From NCBI GenBank assembly GCA_900319235.1, contig ONNR01000018.1, positions 1 through 64,000 on the forward strand: 64,000 nucleotides of DNA. The letters are read 5' to 3'. Below are positions 51,260-60,805 of the stretch, piece by piece. Each line of letters starts with the position of its first letter. Positions within the stretch are counted from its first letter, which is position 1. Under the pieces are notes generated by a model that ran no database searches, was not told the origin of the DNA, and saw only the letters and a program-made list of their open reading frames with translations. Position numbers and translations under genes: made by a program. Source of the DNA: an uncultured Prevotellaceae bacterium. Its GTDB lineage: Bacteria > Bacteroidota > Bacteroidia > Bacteroidales > UBA3663.

Positions 51260-51402
51260 AGGTTTAGAAAGGTTAAGAGGGGTTTTGAAAGGTTCGAAAG
51301 GTTAAGAGGAGTTTAGAAAGATTCGAAGGGTTCGTTTTTTTCGGAATACCGGAATCCCGTTATAACGTAATTTCGATATAACTTAATACCGAATCGCGTG
51401 AA
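51260..51402. repeat. Two successive 9-10 bp arrays after dnaB
   Basis: First, 51260-51336: AGGTTTAGAA, AGGTTAAGAGG, GGTTTTGAA, AGGTTCGAA and similar units. Then, after a short T-run, 51341-51402: TCGGAATAC, CGGAATCCC, CGTTATAAC, resembling the array at 38101. The first unit type also occurs inside the GH115 gene and at the 3' end of the TPR gene (56319). Confidence 0.8.
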
Positions 51403-51413
51403 GAAATAATATA

Positions 51414-52109
51414 ATGATGAATATTTCAAATAAGATAGGAATTGCATCGATTGCGCTGACCATGCTGGCAGGGCATATGACGGCACAGGAAGTCGTCGCG
51501 CCCAACTATCGCGAAATCCGCACATCGATACAGAACAGCAAGAGCCCGAACTACTATCCACAGCTCATGCGGAGATACTTGGAAAACGATACCACGCTCA
51601 CCCTCGAGCAATATCGTTGCCTCTACTATGGCTATACGCTCCAAGAGGACTTCGTGCCCTATCAGAAAGAAAGGGAGAAACTCTTCGAGATACGCCGCGA
51701 ACTGGTCAACACCAATGGCAGCAAGTCAACCTGCACCGAGGCCATCAAAGTGGCGCAATCGGCACTGGAGGACGATCCATTCGACCTGCTTGCCATCTCC
51801 ACACTCGCATTCTCGTACCTTCAGTTGAAAGACACGGTGAGCCACTTGCTGTGGAACAACAAGCAGGATGCACTACTCGATGCCATCGTGTCGAGCGGTG
51901 ATGGTACAGATGTTGATGATGCCATCCACGTTATCAACCTCGAGCATGAATACGAAGTGCTGAACCGTCTGGGTCTGCAAATCGAATCCGACTCGCTTTG
52001 CAACGACAACGTGGAATATCTGAGGGTCCAGCCGAATGCCGAGGACGTGAGAGGCGTCTTCTTCAATTTCGGCGCCTGTCGACAGGCTTATCGCAAGAAG
52101 TATGAGTGA
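51414..52109 (+). CDS. DUF4919-domain exported protein
   Basis: A 231-residue protein with a signal peptide (cleavage near MTAQE). The core PNYREIRTSIQNSKSPNYYPQLMRRY and LTLEQYRCLYYGYTLQEDFVPY is the DUF4919 pattern. Helical, TPR-like build, function unknown. MM at the start leaves ATG 51414 or 51417 possible. Confidence 0.82.
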   Translation: MMNISNKIGIASIALTMLAGHMTAQEVVAPNYREIRTSIQNSKSPNYYPQLMRRYLENDTTLTLEQYRCLYYGYTLQEDFVPYQKEREKLFEIRRELVNTNGSKSTCTEAIKVAQSALEDDPFDLLAISTLAFSYLQLKDTVSHLLWNNKQDALLDAIVSSGDGTDVDDAIHVINLEHEYEVLNRLGLQIESDSLCNDNVEYLRVQPNAEDVRGVFFNFGACRQAYRKKYE

Positions 52110-52119
52110 CAAATAGAGA

Positions 52120-52155
52120 ATCTAGTACATCTAGAATATCTAGTACATCTAGATA
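52120..52155. repeat. 9-bp ATCTAGTAC array
   Basis: Four exact 9-bp units (ATCTAGTAC, ATCTAGAAT, ATCTAGTAC, ATCTAGATA) lie between the convergent DUF4919 gene and the degP terminator. Confidence 0.85.
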
Positions 52156-52159
52156 AAAT

Positions 52160-52195
52160 TTAGGGGCGCATCACGCAATCGTGATACGCCCCTAA
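52160..52195 (-). terminator. Terminator of degP
   Basis: TTAGGGGCGCATCACG (52160-52175) and CGTGATACGCCCCTAA (52180-52195) pair with one mismatch and a 4-nt loop; AAATTTTATC follows on the minus strand. Confidence 0.85.
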
Positions 52196-52214
52196 CTATT
52201 GAAGAAAAATCACC

Positions 52215-53723
52215 TTACTTAGAAAGATCTACAGCGAAGTAACCCACACGGCCTTGAGCAGTAACTGCGGCGATGAACATCACAGGATCCTGATCGGCAG
52301 AACGCTTGGTGGTAAGCTGGTTGAAGATATTCTCGATGTCCTTGTCGCTCTTCACGGCCTGGTCATTGATCTTGATGATGACCATCTTCTCACGCAGACC
52401 CGCACGGTAGAATAGTCCGTTGGTCTCAAGCTTATCAATCTGTACGCCTGTACGAACGCCATAGCGGATGAGTTCCTCGGAAGAGAGGTTCTTGAATGTG
52501 GCACCCAATTTGTCAATACCCTTGGTCTGGATCACGTCGGTGTTGCCCTTGGTGTTCTTGAGCGTGACGGTGAAGTTTTTCTTGTCACCCTTACGATCGA
52601 CTACGACCTTCACCTTATCGCCTGGACGATAGCGGGCAATTTCGCCTTGGAGTTGAGCCATAGTATTGATGGTGGTTCCGTTGACCGAAGTGATGACGTC
52701 ACCTGGCTTGATGCCTGCCTCTGCAGCGCCTCCATCTTCAGATACCTGATCGACATAAACGCCCTCGTTGACCTTCAGATCCTTCTGCTCAACCACGTCG
52801 GCATTGACATCGCCACCGATGATTCCGAGCAGTGCACGCTGAACGGTGCCGTACTGCTTCAAGTCGGTCACAACCTTGCTCACGATGCTCGAAGGCACTG
52901 CGAAGGAATAACCTGCATAGTTGCCAGTCTGCGAATAGATGGCAGTATTGATGCCCACAAGTTCGCCGGCCGTATTGACGAGGGCACCACCCGAGTTACC
53001 GGGATTGACGGCTGCATCGGTCTGGATGAAACTTTCAATACCGAGCTTGCTGCTGCCTACGCTGATGCTACGTGCCTTGGCGCTGACGATACCCGCGGTG
53101 ACAGTGCTGGTGAGGTTGAATGGATTGCCCACGGCAAGTACCCATTCGCCAATCTTCAGCGCATCACTCTGACCTATCGGAATTGTGGGAAGGTCTTTGG
53201 CATCAATCTTGAGCAAAGCGATGTCTGTGGTAGGATCAGTGCCCACAAGAGTTGCGGAGAACTGACGACGATCGTTGAGGGTGACGGTGAGCTCGTCAGC
53301 CTTGTCAATCACGTGATTGTTGGTAACGATATATCCGTCGCTCGAGATGATGACACCCGAACCGGCGCCAACGGGCATCGGATCGCTCGACTGAGGCTCC
53401 TGCTGACGCTGGCCACGCTGACCGAAGAAGAAGTCGAAGAAAGGATCGTTCATACCACCGAACGACTGCGTCTGACGTACCTGCTTGTTGGTGATGCCCA
53501 CCACGGCATTCACCGTCTTCTCGGCTGCACGCGTGAAGTCATTATCGGTCACCGAACCCGTGGAGGTGGTGAAAAAGCCAGTAGGTGTTAGTGATATCGA
53601 ACTATCCTGCTGGGCAAGGGTATTTACCATCCTGCCCTCCATTACCTTAAATGTGGCTACAGCAGTCACACCGCTCACTACAACCATTGCTCCTAAGAGC
53701 TTTAATACACTACTTGTTTTCAT
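52215..53723 (-). CDS. degP: Do/DegP-family periplasmic serine protease
   Basis: A 502-residue envelope protease/chaperone. It has a signal anchor (LKLLGAMVVVSGVTAVATF), catalytic triad His137 (TNNHVID), Asp167 (TTDIALLKI), Ser244 (NPGNSGGAL), then two PDZ domains (GVYVDQVSEDGGAAEAGIKPGD and a diverged second). The segment FFGQRGQRQQEPQ is the Q-rich loop. I start at ATG 53723: the frame runs to 53792, but the promoter -7 element (53780-53787) is inside that extension. Monocistronic. Confidence 0.95.
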   Translation of the reverse strand: MKTSSVLKLLGAMVVVSGVTAVATFKVMEGRMVNTLAQQDSSISLTPTGFFTTSTGSVTDNDFTRAAEKTVNAVVGITNKQVRQTQSFGGMNDPFFDFFFGQRGQRQQEPQSSDPMPVGAGSGVIISSDGYIVTNNHVIDKADELTVTLNDRRQFSATLVGTDPTTDIALLKIDAKDLPTIPIGQSDALKIGEWVLAVGNPFNLTSTVTAGIVSAKARSISVGSSKLGIESFIQTDAAVNPGNSGGALVNTAGELVGINTAIYSQTGNYAGYSFAVPSSIVSKVVTDLKQYGTVQRALLGIIGGDVNADVVEQKDLKVNEGVYVDQVSEDGGAAEAGIKPGDVITSVNGTTINTMAQLQGEIARYRPGDKVKVVVDRKGDKKNFTVTLKNTKGNTDVIQTKGIDKLGATFKNLSSEELIRYGVRTGVQIDKLETNGLFYRAGLREKMVIIKINDQAVKSDKDIENIFNQLTTKRSADQDPVMFIAAVTAQGRVGYFAVDLSK

Positions 53724-53779
53724 AACTATTTTTGAATTTTTAATTGTTGATTTCTTGTTTTTCGTCTTATTTGACGATG

Positions 53780-53787
53780 CAAAGATA
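53780..53787 (-). promoter_or_regulatory. Promoter -7 element of degP
   Basis: TATCTTTG on the minus strand, 57 bp upstream of the chosen ATG. Confidence 0.65.
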
Positions 53788-53903
53788 CACAAGTTTAAGC
53801 TAATTAAGTTAAAATGGGACGAAATTTTAACATTTTCTATTAAAAAAGGGGCAAAGAATTAAAATTTTGATTTCCGTTTACATTCATTTTAAATAATTTT
53901 GCG

Positions 53904-53911
53904 TATCTTTG
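53904..53911 (+). promoter_or_regulatory. Promoter -7 element of rnpB
   Basis: TATCTTTG ending 6 nt before the first base of the RNA, the correct distance for the start site. Confidence 0.7.
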
Positions 53912-53916
53912 CGCCC

Positions 53917-54294
53917 GCAGTAGGCCTGTCTGTCGCTCGCTCCACGCGAGAGGAAAGTCCGGGCTACACAGGGCTCCATGCCGGTTAACAGCCGGTAGGC
54001 GGCGACGTTTAGGTTAACGTAACAGAAAATAACCGCCCCGCAAGGGGTAAGGGTGAAAAGGCGAGGTAAGAGCTCACCGCACACTTGGTAACAAGGCGTG
54101 GCTGTACGTCCCATGGGTTGTAAGATCATGTATACTGGTGGTTGGTACGTGTCGGAAACGATACTGTGTCCATGAAGGGCGGCCCGTCCAAGCCAGGGGG
54201 TAGATTGCTAAAGTGCGTCAGTAATGGCGAACTCAGATCAATGGCAGACACCTGTCGAAAGACAGGGACGGAACCCGGCTTATCAGCCTACTGC
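53917..54294 (+). ncRNA. rnpB: RNase P RNA, bacterial class A
   Basis: A 378-nt RNA, the catalytic subunit that removes 5' leaders from tRNA precursors. The ends pair as P1 (GCAGTAGGC with GCCTACTGC). The universal cores are present: GAGGAAAGTCCGGGC near the 5' end, ACAGAAAATAACCGCC, AAGGGTGAAAAGGCG with GGTAAGAGCTCACCG, and GACGGAACCCGGCTTATC near the 3' end. A T-run (54296-54301) ends transcription 22 bp before the next gene. Exact ends are by pairing. Confidence 0.97.
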
Positions 54295-54315
54295 ATTTTT
54301 TACTAAAAACCGAGA

Positions 54316-56334
54316 ATGGCGGACAAAGACAAGCAGGCTAGGACATACGAAAAAGTAGTGCGGCGGCTGGTGAACGGACAACTGCAAAATGCATTGACGT
54401 TGATCAGCAAGCATTGTGTTTTGGAGCCACGTCTTTATTCCATTGGCGAAGAGGCCGAAACGGTGCAGAAGGACTACGACCGCATGCTCTCCTTTTTGGC
54501 AAAAGGAACTCACGACCCCAAACTTCAGGAACAACACGACATCCTGATGGAGCGTGCCTGGAAACTTGCCGAAAGCCTTTACGATGCCGAACAACCTGTG
54601 GAGTTACCCTTCGAGGAAAACGTCAGTGTACTCCTCGAGCAACTTCTGGCCGAGCCGGAAGATGACCATTGCCTCAACCGCATCTTCGAGCAAGTGGCAG
54701 AAAGCAGACATATACCTAAGGCAGATCGCAAGGAGCTGCATAAGGCCATGCTCAACGACGGTATACCCGAATATGTGCGTGCCACCATCCTTTCGGCCAT
54801 CACGCTGCACCTGACACAGAACTTCGATGCCCGCATGGTGGAGGATCTCTACACCTATACGCTCGACGATCAGCCGGTGCAACTTCAGATGCAGGCGTGG
54901 ATCACATTGGTTTTTGTCGCCCTCATCCATACCCATCGCATCGAACATCTGCCCCGTCTGCGCGAGCAATACCAGTTCATCTGCGAGAGCCAGCCCGATT
55001 TGCTATTCGACATACAGATTGCTCTTTTGCAGTGCCGTGAGGCATTCTCCTTCGACAAGAAACTGCACAAGATCATCAACCAGGATGGCGAAGAGGATGA
55101 ATTCAGCGAGCAGGAACGCGTCAGGGAATTCTTCGAGTTCATCACTGAAGGCATCGACACCACCCTATCGATGTTCTCCCACCTCAAGAAAATCAAGTTC
55201 TTCAGCGGCGAAGGTACACGTCACCATTGGCTCGAACCCTTCAGCCTTACGCAACCCGACATCAAGGCCGTGCTCGACGAGAACCCCAAGGCACTGCCGT
55301 GGACGCGGATGATGATGGCTTCGGTTGCCCAATGCAACACCGACAAGTACGGTTCGTTTATGACCATGCAGGCCTACAACAAGGACTTGATGGCCAACAT
55401 CAGCGAGAAACTGCAAGAGAAAGGGTTGGTCTTCGACGACATCCTGCCGGTAAGTCCACTCTATGTAATGCGCAACTATCTGCATGACCTTTTCCGCTAC
55501 TGCAATATGCATCCCAAGGGCGAAGAGATGCGTTATCCACTCTTCGATCGCAACCTCGACTTGAGCCAGAACAAATGGCTCTGCAACGGCATTAGCCACC
55601 CTGACCAGTTGAAGAAGACCGCTGAGTTCCTTTTCCGCAAGGAACGTTGGGACGAGGCATGCATCACTTATAGTACCCTACTCAAGCACGAAGTGACCGA
55701 GGAGACCCTGCAGAAACTCTACTACGCTATGTGGAACGGCGAAAGCAGCTACGACAAACGCAAGGCCACGCAGACGCTCATCAAGTGCAACACCCTCTTC
55801 CCCAGCAACAAGTGGACACTTCGCCATCTGGCTGATGCTTATCACGAAGCACAGGAATATGAGATAGAGGGACAAGTGCTCCACGAGGCGCTCGATCATT
55901 TCCCCGACGACCCGACGATGCTGATGCGCCTGGGACGATGCCTCACCTGTCAGGACCGCATAGATGAAGCCATCGAGATACTCTACAAGGCCGACATCAA
56001 GAAGGAAGGGCAACTGCGCGTGCATCGCGAATTGGCCAACGCCCTCTTCCTGACCTGCGACCATACGCGAGCCGAGCGATTCATTCGTATGGTGCTGAGC
56101 CGTCCTGAGCCCGATATGGACGATTGGATTCTGGGCGGTCATATTGCCCTCCAGGACCAAGACATCCCTCTTGCCGTCGAACGATACAAGAAGGCAAACG
56201 ACACCGCGTATGCCTATAACGGAATACTCCGCGACAAACCTAAACTCATACGTGCCGGCATCGCCGAACACATCATCCTCCTAGTGATGGAACTTTTGTT
56301 AAAGGATTTGCAGGCCACTTCGAACCCCTCTTAA
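54316..56334 (+). CDS. TPR-like protein of unknown function
   Basis: A 672-residue soluble helical protein. The N-terminal half is charged and helical with no recognised domain; the C-terminal third has TPR-like helices (WTLRHLADAYHEAQEYEIEG, LMRLGRCLTCQDRIDEAIE, RVHRELANALFLTCDHTRAE). This gene next to rnpB and leuS is common in Bacteroidota. The final ATSNPS residues and the stop codon come from TTCGAACCCCTCTTAAC units, the reverse of the type seen at 51260. Function unknown. Confidence 0.8.
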   Translation: MADKDKQARTYEKVVRRLVNGQLQNALTLISKHCVLEPRLYSIGEEAETVQKDYDRMLSFLAKGTHDPKLQEQHDILMERAWKLAESLYDAEQPVELPFEENVSVLLEQLLAEPEDDHCLNRIFEQVAESRHIPKADRKELHKAMLNDGIPEYVRATILSAITLHLTQNFDARMVEDLYTYTLDDQPVQLQMQAWITLVFVALIHTHRIEHLPRLREQYQFICESQPDLLFDIQIALLQCREAFSFDKKLHKIINQDGEEDEFSEQERVREFFEFITEGIDTTLSMFSHLKKIKFFSGEGTRHHWLEPFSLTQPDIKAVLDENPKALPWTRMMMASVAQCNTDKYGSFMTMQAYNKDLMANISEKLQEKGLVFDDILPVSPLYVMRNYLHDLFRYCNMHPKGEEMRYPLFDRNLDLSQNKWLCNGISHPDQLKKTAEFLFRKERWDEACITYSTLLKHEVTEETLQKLYYAMWNGESSYDKRKATQTLIKCNTLFPSNKWTLRHLADAYHEAQEYEIEGQVLHEALDHFPDDPTMLMRLGRCLTCQDRIDEAIEILYKADIKKEGQLRVHRELANALFLTCDHTRAERFIRMVLSRPEPDMDDWILGGHIALQDQDIPLAVERYKKANDTAYAYNGILRDKPKLIRAGIAEHIILLVMELLLKDLQATSNPS

Positions 56335-56357
56335 CTCTTCGAACAATTATTAACTCT
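56319..56357. repeat. Short TTCGAAC repeat at the TPR gene stop codon
   Basis: TTCGAACCCCTCTTAAC and TTCGAACAATTATTAAC follow each other; the first supplies the last codons and TAA of the TPR gene. Confidence 0.6.
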
Positions 56358-56365
56358 ACATAAAA

Positions 56366-59209
56366 ATGGAATACAACTTCAGAGAAATCGAGCCGCGCTG
56401 GCAGGCTCAGTGGGTCAAGGATCAGACCTACAAGGTCGAGATTGACCACAAGAAGCCCAAGTACTACGTGCTCGACATGTTCCCCTATCCTTCGGGAGCG
56501 GGTCTTCACGTAGGCCACCCACTCGGCTACATTGCTTCAGACATCTTCTCACGCTACAAGCGCCTCTGTGGCTTCAACGTTCTTCACCCGATGGGCTACG
56601 ATGCCTATGGCCTGCCCGCCGAACAATATGCCATCCAGACGGGACAGCACCCCGCCATCACCACCGATAAGAACATTGCGCGTTACCGCGAGCAACTCGA
56701 CCGTATCGGCTTCTGCTTCGACTGGAGCCGCGAGGTACGCACCTGCGACCCTGGCTACTACAAGTGGACACAGTGGGCCTTTGCGCAGATGTTCGAAGCC
56801 TATTACGACAACGATGCGCAGAAAGCTAAGCCCATCGCCGACCTTGTCGCTCGATTTGAGGCCAATGGCAGCAAGGGCGTTAATGCCGCCTGCTCCGTCG
56901 AGCTCGACTTCACTGCCGAAGCCTGGAAGGCCAAGACCGAAGTGGAGAAGCAGCAGACCCTGATGAACTATCGCATCGCCTATCTGGGCGAGACAATGGT
57001 GAACTGGTGTCCCATGCTCGGCACCGTGCTGGCCAACGACGAGGTTGTCAATGGCGTGAGCGAACGTGGCGGTTATCCCGTCGAGCAGAAACTCATGCGC
57101 CAGTGGTGCCTCCGCGTCTCTGCTTATGCCCAGCGTCTGCTCGACGGTCTGGAGACCATCGACTGGACCTATGCCTTGAAGGAGACCCAGCGCAACTGGA
57201 TAGGACGTTCGGAAGGTACCGAGGCACAGTTCAAGGTGGTGCCCAACGACAACCCACAGACACTGACCGCTGACGGCAAGCCTCTCGAGTTCACCATCTT
57301 TACCACTCGCGCCGATACCATGTTCGGTGTAACCTTCATGGTGCTTGCTCCTGAAAGCGAATATGTGCAGATGGTAACCACGTCCGACCACAAGGCCGAA
57401 GTGGAGGCTTACCTCGACAAGTGCAAGCACAAGACCGAACTGGAGCGCCAGGCCGGACATGAGGTGACGGGCGTCTTCAGCGGTGCCTACGCCATCAACC
57501 CAATTACGGGCGATGAGATACCAATCTGGATTGCCGAATACGTGCTCGCCGGCTATGGCACAGGTGCCATCATGGCTGTTCCGGCCCACGACTCGCGCGA
57601 CTGGGCTTTTGCCAAGCACTTCAACCTCCCCATCATCCCGCTCATCGAAGGCGACTATGACCTCAACGAGGGTTCGTTCGATGCCAAGGAAGGCATCATG
57701 AAGAACTCGTCGAACGCCGAACTCAGCCTCAACGGTCTCTGCGTCAAGGACTCCATCCAAGCCATGAAGGAGTACGTCACCCGCAAGGGCCTGGGACGCG
57801 TGAAGGTCAACTATCGTCTGCGCGACGCTATCTTCAGCCGCCAGCGCTACTGGGGCGAGCCCTTCCCTATCTATTACAAGGATGGCATGCCATACGTGCT
57901 GCCTGAGGAGTGCCTGCCACTCCAACTGCCCGAGGTGAAGAACTTCAAGCCTACCTCAACAGGCGAACCACCGCTCGGCAACGCTCAGGTTTGGGCTTGG
58001 GACGAGGCCAACAAGAAGGTTGTGGACAAGGCTTTGATCGACAACAAGACCGTCTTCCCACTCGAACTCTGCACCATGCCAGGTTTCGCAGGCTCGTCGG
58101 CCTACTACACCCGTTATACTGACCCGCACAACGATGAAGCACTCGTCAGCCACGAAGCCAACGAGTACTGGGACAACGTCGATCTCTATCTCGGCGGTTC
58201 AGAGCACGCTACTGGTCACCTCATCTACAGCCGCTTCTGGAACAAGTTCCTCAAGGACTGGGGCGTAGTTAAGAGCGAGGAGCCTTTCAAGAAGCTCATC
58301 AACCAGGGTATGATTCAAGGCAGCAGCCGTTTCGCACTGCGTTTGAAGGGTACCCAGAAGTATGTCAGCGCCGACATCGCTGCCGAATACGGCGAATGCG
58401 ACCCCGTACATGTGGACGTGAACTTCGTCAATGGTCTGGAAATGGATGTCGAGAAGTTCCACCAGTGGACTCCCGAGTTCAAGGATGTGGAGGTAATCTG
58501 CAATGCTGATGGCAAGTTCATTACGACTGCCGCCGTTGAGAAGATGTCGAAGTCGAAATACAATGTGGTTAATCCCGACGACATCTGCGAGCGTTACGGT
58601 GCCGACACGCTGCGTCTTTATGAGATGTTCCTCGGCCCCATCGAGCAGTCGAAGCCTTGGGACACCGCAGGTATCGATGGAGCCTTCCGCTTCCTCAAGA
58701 AGTTCTGGAACCTCTATCAGACCCCAACCGACGCTGCTCCTTCGGCTGACAACCTCAAGTCGCTCCACAAACTGATCAAGAAGGTGACGGGCGACATCGA
58801 GCAGTTCTCGTACAACACTGCCATCTCGGCATTCATGGTAGCTGTCAACGAGCTCACCCAGCAGAAGTGCAGCAGCAAGGCTATCCTCGAACAACTCGTC
58901 GTGCTCATCGCTCCTTTTGCTCCACACATCGCCGAAGAACTCTGGCACCAGCTTGGCAACACCACTACCGTCTGCGACGCCCAGTGGCCCAAGTGCGAAG
59001 AGAAGTACCTTGTCGAAAGCACTATCAAGTACCCCGTCCAGATCGGTGGTAAGATGCGCTTCACCATCGACATCCCAGCCGATGCCACCTCCGACGAAGT
59101 ACAGGCCGCTGTCCTCGCGCATCCCGATGCCCAGAAGTGGATTGCCGGCAAGACCGTCCGCAAGTTCATCTTCGTGCCCAAGAAGATCGTCAACCTCGTT
59201 GTAGGCTAA
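56366..59209 (+). CDS. leuS: Leucyl-tRNA synthetase
   Basis: A 947-residue class Ia synthetase that charges tRNA-Leu. The HIGH motif is in [12 protein letters not shown] near residue 47; the CP1 editing domain (about 240-440) has [12 protein letters not shown] and [21 protein letters not shown] is near residue 725 (EKMSKSKYN). The C-terminal TA/anticodon domain is complete. It is longer than the E. coli enzyme (860), as in other Bacteroidota. It ends at a perfect bidirectional terminator. Confidence 0.98.
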   Translation: MEYNFREIEPRWQAQWVKDQTYKVEIDHKKPKYYVLDMFPYPSGAGLHVGHPLGYIASDIFSRYKRLCGFNVLHPMGYDAYGLPAEQYAIQTGQHPAITTDKNIARYREQLDRIGFCFDWSREVRTCDPGYYKWTQWAFAQMFEAYYDNDAQKAKPIADLVARFEANGSKGVNAACSVELDFTAEAWKAKTEVEKQQTLMNYRIAYLGETMVNWCPMLGTVLANDEVVNGVSERGGYPVEQKLMRQWCLRVSAYAQRLLDGLETIDWTYALKETQRNWIGRSEGTEAQFKVVPNDNPQTLTADGKPLEFTIFTTRADTMFGVTFMVLAPESEYVQMVTTSDHKAEVEAYLDKCKHKTELERQAGHEVTGVFSGAYAINPITGDEIPIWIAEYVLAGYGTGAIMAVPAHDSRDWAFAKHFNLPIIPLIEGDYDLNEGSFDAKEGIMKNSSNAELSLNGLCVKDSIQAMKEYVTRKGLGRVKVNYRLRDAIFSRQRYWGEPFPIYYKDGMPYVLPEECLPLQLPEVKNFKPTSTGEPPLGNAQVWAWDEANKKVVDKALIDNKTVFPLELCTMPGFAGSSAYYTRYTDPHNDEALVSHEANEYWDNVDLYLGGSEHATGHLIYSRFWNKFLKDWGVVKSEEPFKKLINQGMIQGSSRFALRLKGTQKYVSADIAAEYGECDPVHVDVNFVNGLEMDVEKFHQWTPEFKDVEVICNADGKFITTAAVEKMSKSKYNVVNPDDICERYGADTLRLYEMFLGPIEQSKPWDTAGIDGAFRFLKKFWNLYQTPTDAAPSADNLKSLHKLIKKVTGDIEQFSYNTAISAFMVAVNELTQQKCSSKAILEQLVVLIAPFAPHIAEELWHQLGNTTTVCDAQWPKCEEKYLVESTIKYPVQIGGKMRFTIDIPADATSDEVQAAVLAHPDAQKWIAGKTVRKFIFVPKKIVNLVVG

Positions 59210-59232
59210 GCACACACATTATATATATTAAT

Positions 59233-59269
59233 ATTACAGGCTGCAAGCAAAAAGCTTGCAGCCTGTAAT
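59233..59269. terminator. Bidirectional terminator between leuS and asnS
   Basis: ATTACAGGCTGCAAGC (59233-59248) pairs perfectly with GCTTGCAGCCTGTAAT (59254-59269) over 16 bp with an AAAAA loop. A/T-rich flanks on both sides serve the two convergent genes. Confidence 0.9.
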
Positions 59270-59289
59270 TTATTATCACTTTAGTAGAT

Positions 59290-60714
59290 TTAGAACTCAG
59301 CCGACTTGGGAGTGCGGGGGAACGGGATGACGTCGCGGATGTTCTGCATGCCGGTAACGAAGAGGATGAGGCGCTCGAAGCCGAGGCCGAAACCTGCGTG
59401 TGGGCAAGTGCCGAAGCGACGGGTATCGAGATACCACCACATATCCTTCATCGGAATGTGACGCGTCGTGATTTCGTTCATAAGCTTGTCATAGTTCTCC
59501 TCACGCACCGAACCGCCAATGATCTCGCCGATCTGTGGGAAGAGGACGTCGGTACCCTGTACGGTCTCCTCCTTCTCCTCGCCATTGAAGATAGGACGCT
59601 TGTCATCAATCTTCATATAGAACGACTTGATCTTCTTGGGGTAGTTGGTCATGATGACAGGCTTCTTGAAGTACTCCTCAACGAGGAAGCGCTCGTGCTC
59701 GGAAGCAAGGTCGTCGCCCCAGTTGCAGGGGAACTCGAACTTCTTGCCATCCTTGATGGCCTGCTGCAAAATCTCGATGCCCTTGGTGTAAGGAAGATGT
59801 ACGAAGCTGTCCTTCAACACACCTTCGAGACGCTCGATGAGCGTTGGGTCGATGAGCTTGTTGAGGAACTCGAGCTCCTCGCGACAGTTGTCGAGTGCCC
59901 AACGTACGCAATGCTTGATGAAGTCCTCTTCGAGTGCCATCAGGTCGTCCATGTCATAGAAGGCAACCTCCGGCTCGATCATCCAGAACTCAGCCAAGTG
60001 ACGTGGCGTATTGGAGTTCTCTGCACGGAAGGTAGGACCAAAGGTGTAGATCTGACCCAGTGCCGTAGCTCCCAGTTCGCCTTCGAGCTGACCGGAAACG
60101 GTGAGCGACGTCATCTTACCGAAGAAGTCGTCATCGTAGATGATGGAACCATTCTCATCCTTCTTGAGGTCATAGAGATTCTTGGTGGTCACCTGGAACA
60201 TCTGGCCTGCGCCTTCGCAGTCACTGGCGGTGATGAGGGGCGAGTGGAAATAATAGAAGCCGTGCTCGTGGAAGTACTGGTGAATAGCAATAGCCATATT
60301 GTGGCGGATGCGAAGGATGCAACCAAAGAGGTTGGTACGTGGACGCAGATGTGCCTTCTCGCGGAGGAATTCCATAGAGTGGCCCTTCTTCTGCAAAGGA
60401 TACTCATTGGGATCGCAGTCGCCAAGCACCTCGATGGTGCTGGCCTGGATCTCGCACTTCTGGTTGCCGCCCTGGCTGGCCACAAGTTTGCCAACGACCT
60501 TGAGACAGGCACCTGTGGTGATACGCTTCAGGAGTTCTTCGTCGAACTTGGCAACGTCGGCTACGATCTGCACGCCTGAAACGCAGGAACCATCATTGAG
60601 AGCTATAAATTTAATGACCTTGTTGCCACGCATCGAACGGACCCATCCGCACACGGTGACTTCACGGTCGAGGACCTCCGACTTCAGGAGACCTTTGATG
60701 ATTTCTCTTTTCAT
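59290..60714 (-). CDS. asnS: Asparaginyl-tRNA synthetase
   Basis: A 474-residue class IIb synthetase: N-terminal OB-fold ([14 protein letters not shown]), then the catalytic core with motif 2 [17 protein letters not shown] and motif 3 [15 protein letters not shown] ... [10 protein letters not shown]. The residues favour asparagine over aspartate. The third gene of a leftward purB, pseudouridine synthase, asnS run found in many Bacteroidota. Confidence 0.97.
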   Translation of the reverse strand: MKREIIKGLLKSEVLDREVTVCGWVRSMRGNKVIKFIALNDGSCVSGVQIVADVAKFDEELLKRITTGACLKVVGKLVASQGGNQKCEIQASTIEVLGDCDPNEYPLQKKGHSMEFLREKAHLRPRTNLFGCILRIRHNMAIAIHQYFHEHGFYYFHSPLITASDCEGAGQMFQVTTKNLYDLKKDENGSIIYDDDFFGKMTSLTVSGQLEGELGATALGQIYTFGPTFRAENSNTPRHLAEFWMIEPEVAFYDMDDLMALEEDFIKHCVRWALDNCREELEFLNKLIDPTLIERLEGVLKDSFVHLPYTKGIEILQQAIKDGKKFEFPCNWGDDLASEHERFLVEEYFKKPVIMTNYPKKIKSFYMKIDDKRPIFNGEEKEETVQGTDVLFPQIGEIIGGSVREENYDKLMNEITTRHIPMKDMWWYLDTRRFGTCPHAGFGLGFERLILFVTGMQNIRDVIPFPRTPKSAEF

Positions 60715-60758
60715 ACAATATACTTAAATAACACTGTTCGGGATTAGGCTAAATAGAA

Positions 60759-60795
60759 AGATACCTCACCCTTCCACCAGGAAGGGCAAGGATCT
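60759..60795 (-). terminator. Hairpin between the pseudouridine synthase and asnS genes
   Basis: AAGATACCTCACCCTTCC and GGAAGGGCAAGGATCTT pair around ACCA with one or two mismatches. Weak T-run, so attenuation within the run rather than full termination is possible. Confidence 0.5.
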
Positions 60796-60805
60796 TGAAC
60801 ATTCA

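Noticed and set aside
56549-57925. 458-codon frame opposite leuS
   Set aside because: Antisense shadow of a certain gene, caused by biased codon use in GC-rich DNA. The same applies to the long antisense frames opposite GH115, GH35, clpA, asnS and the pseudouridine synthase.
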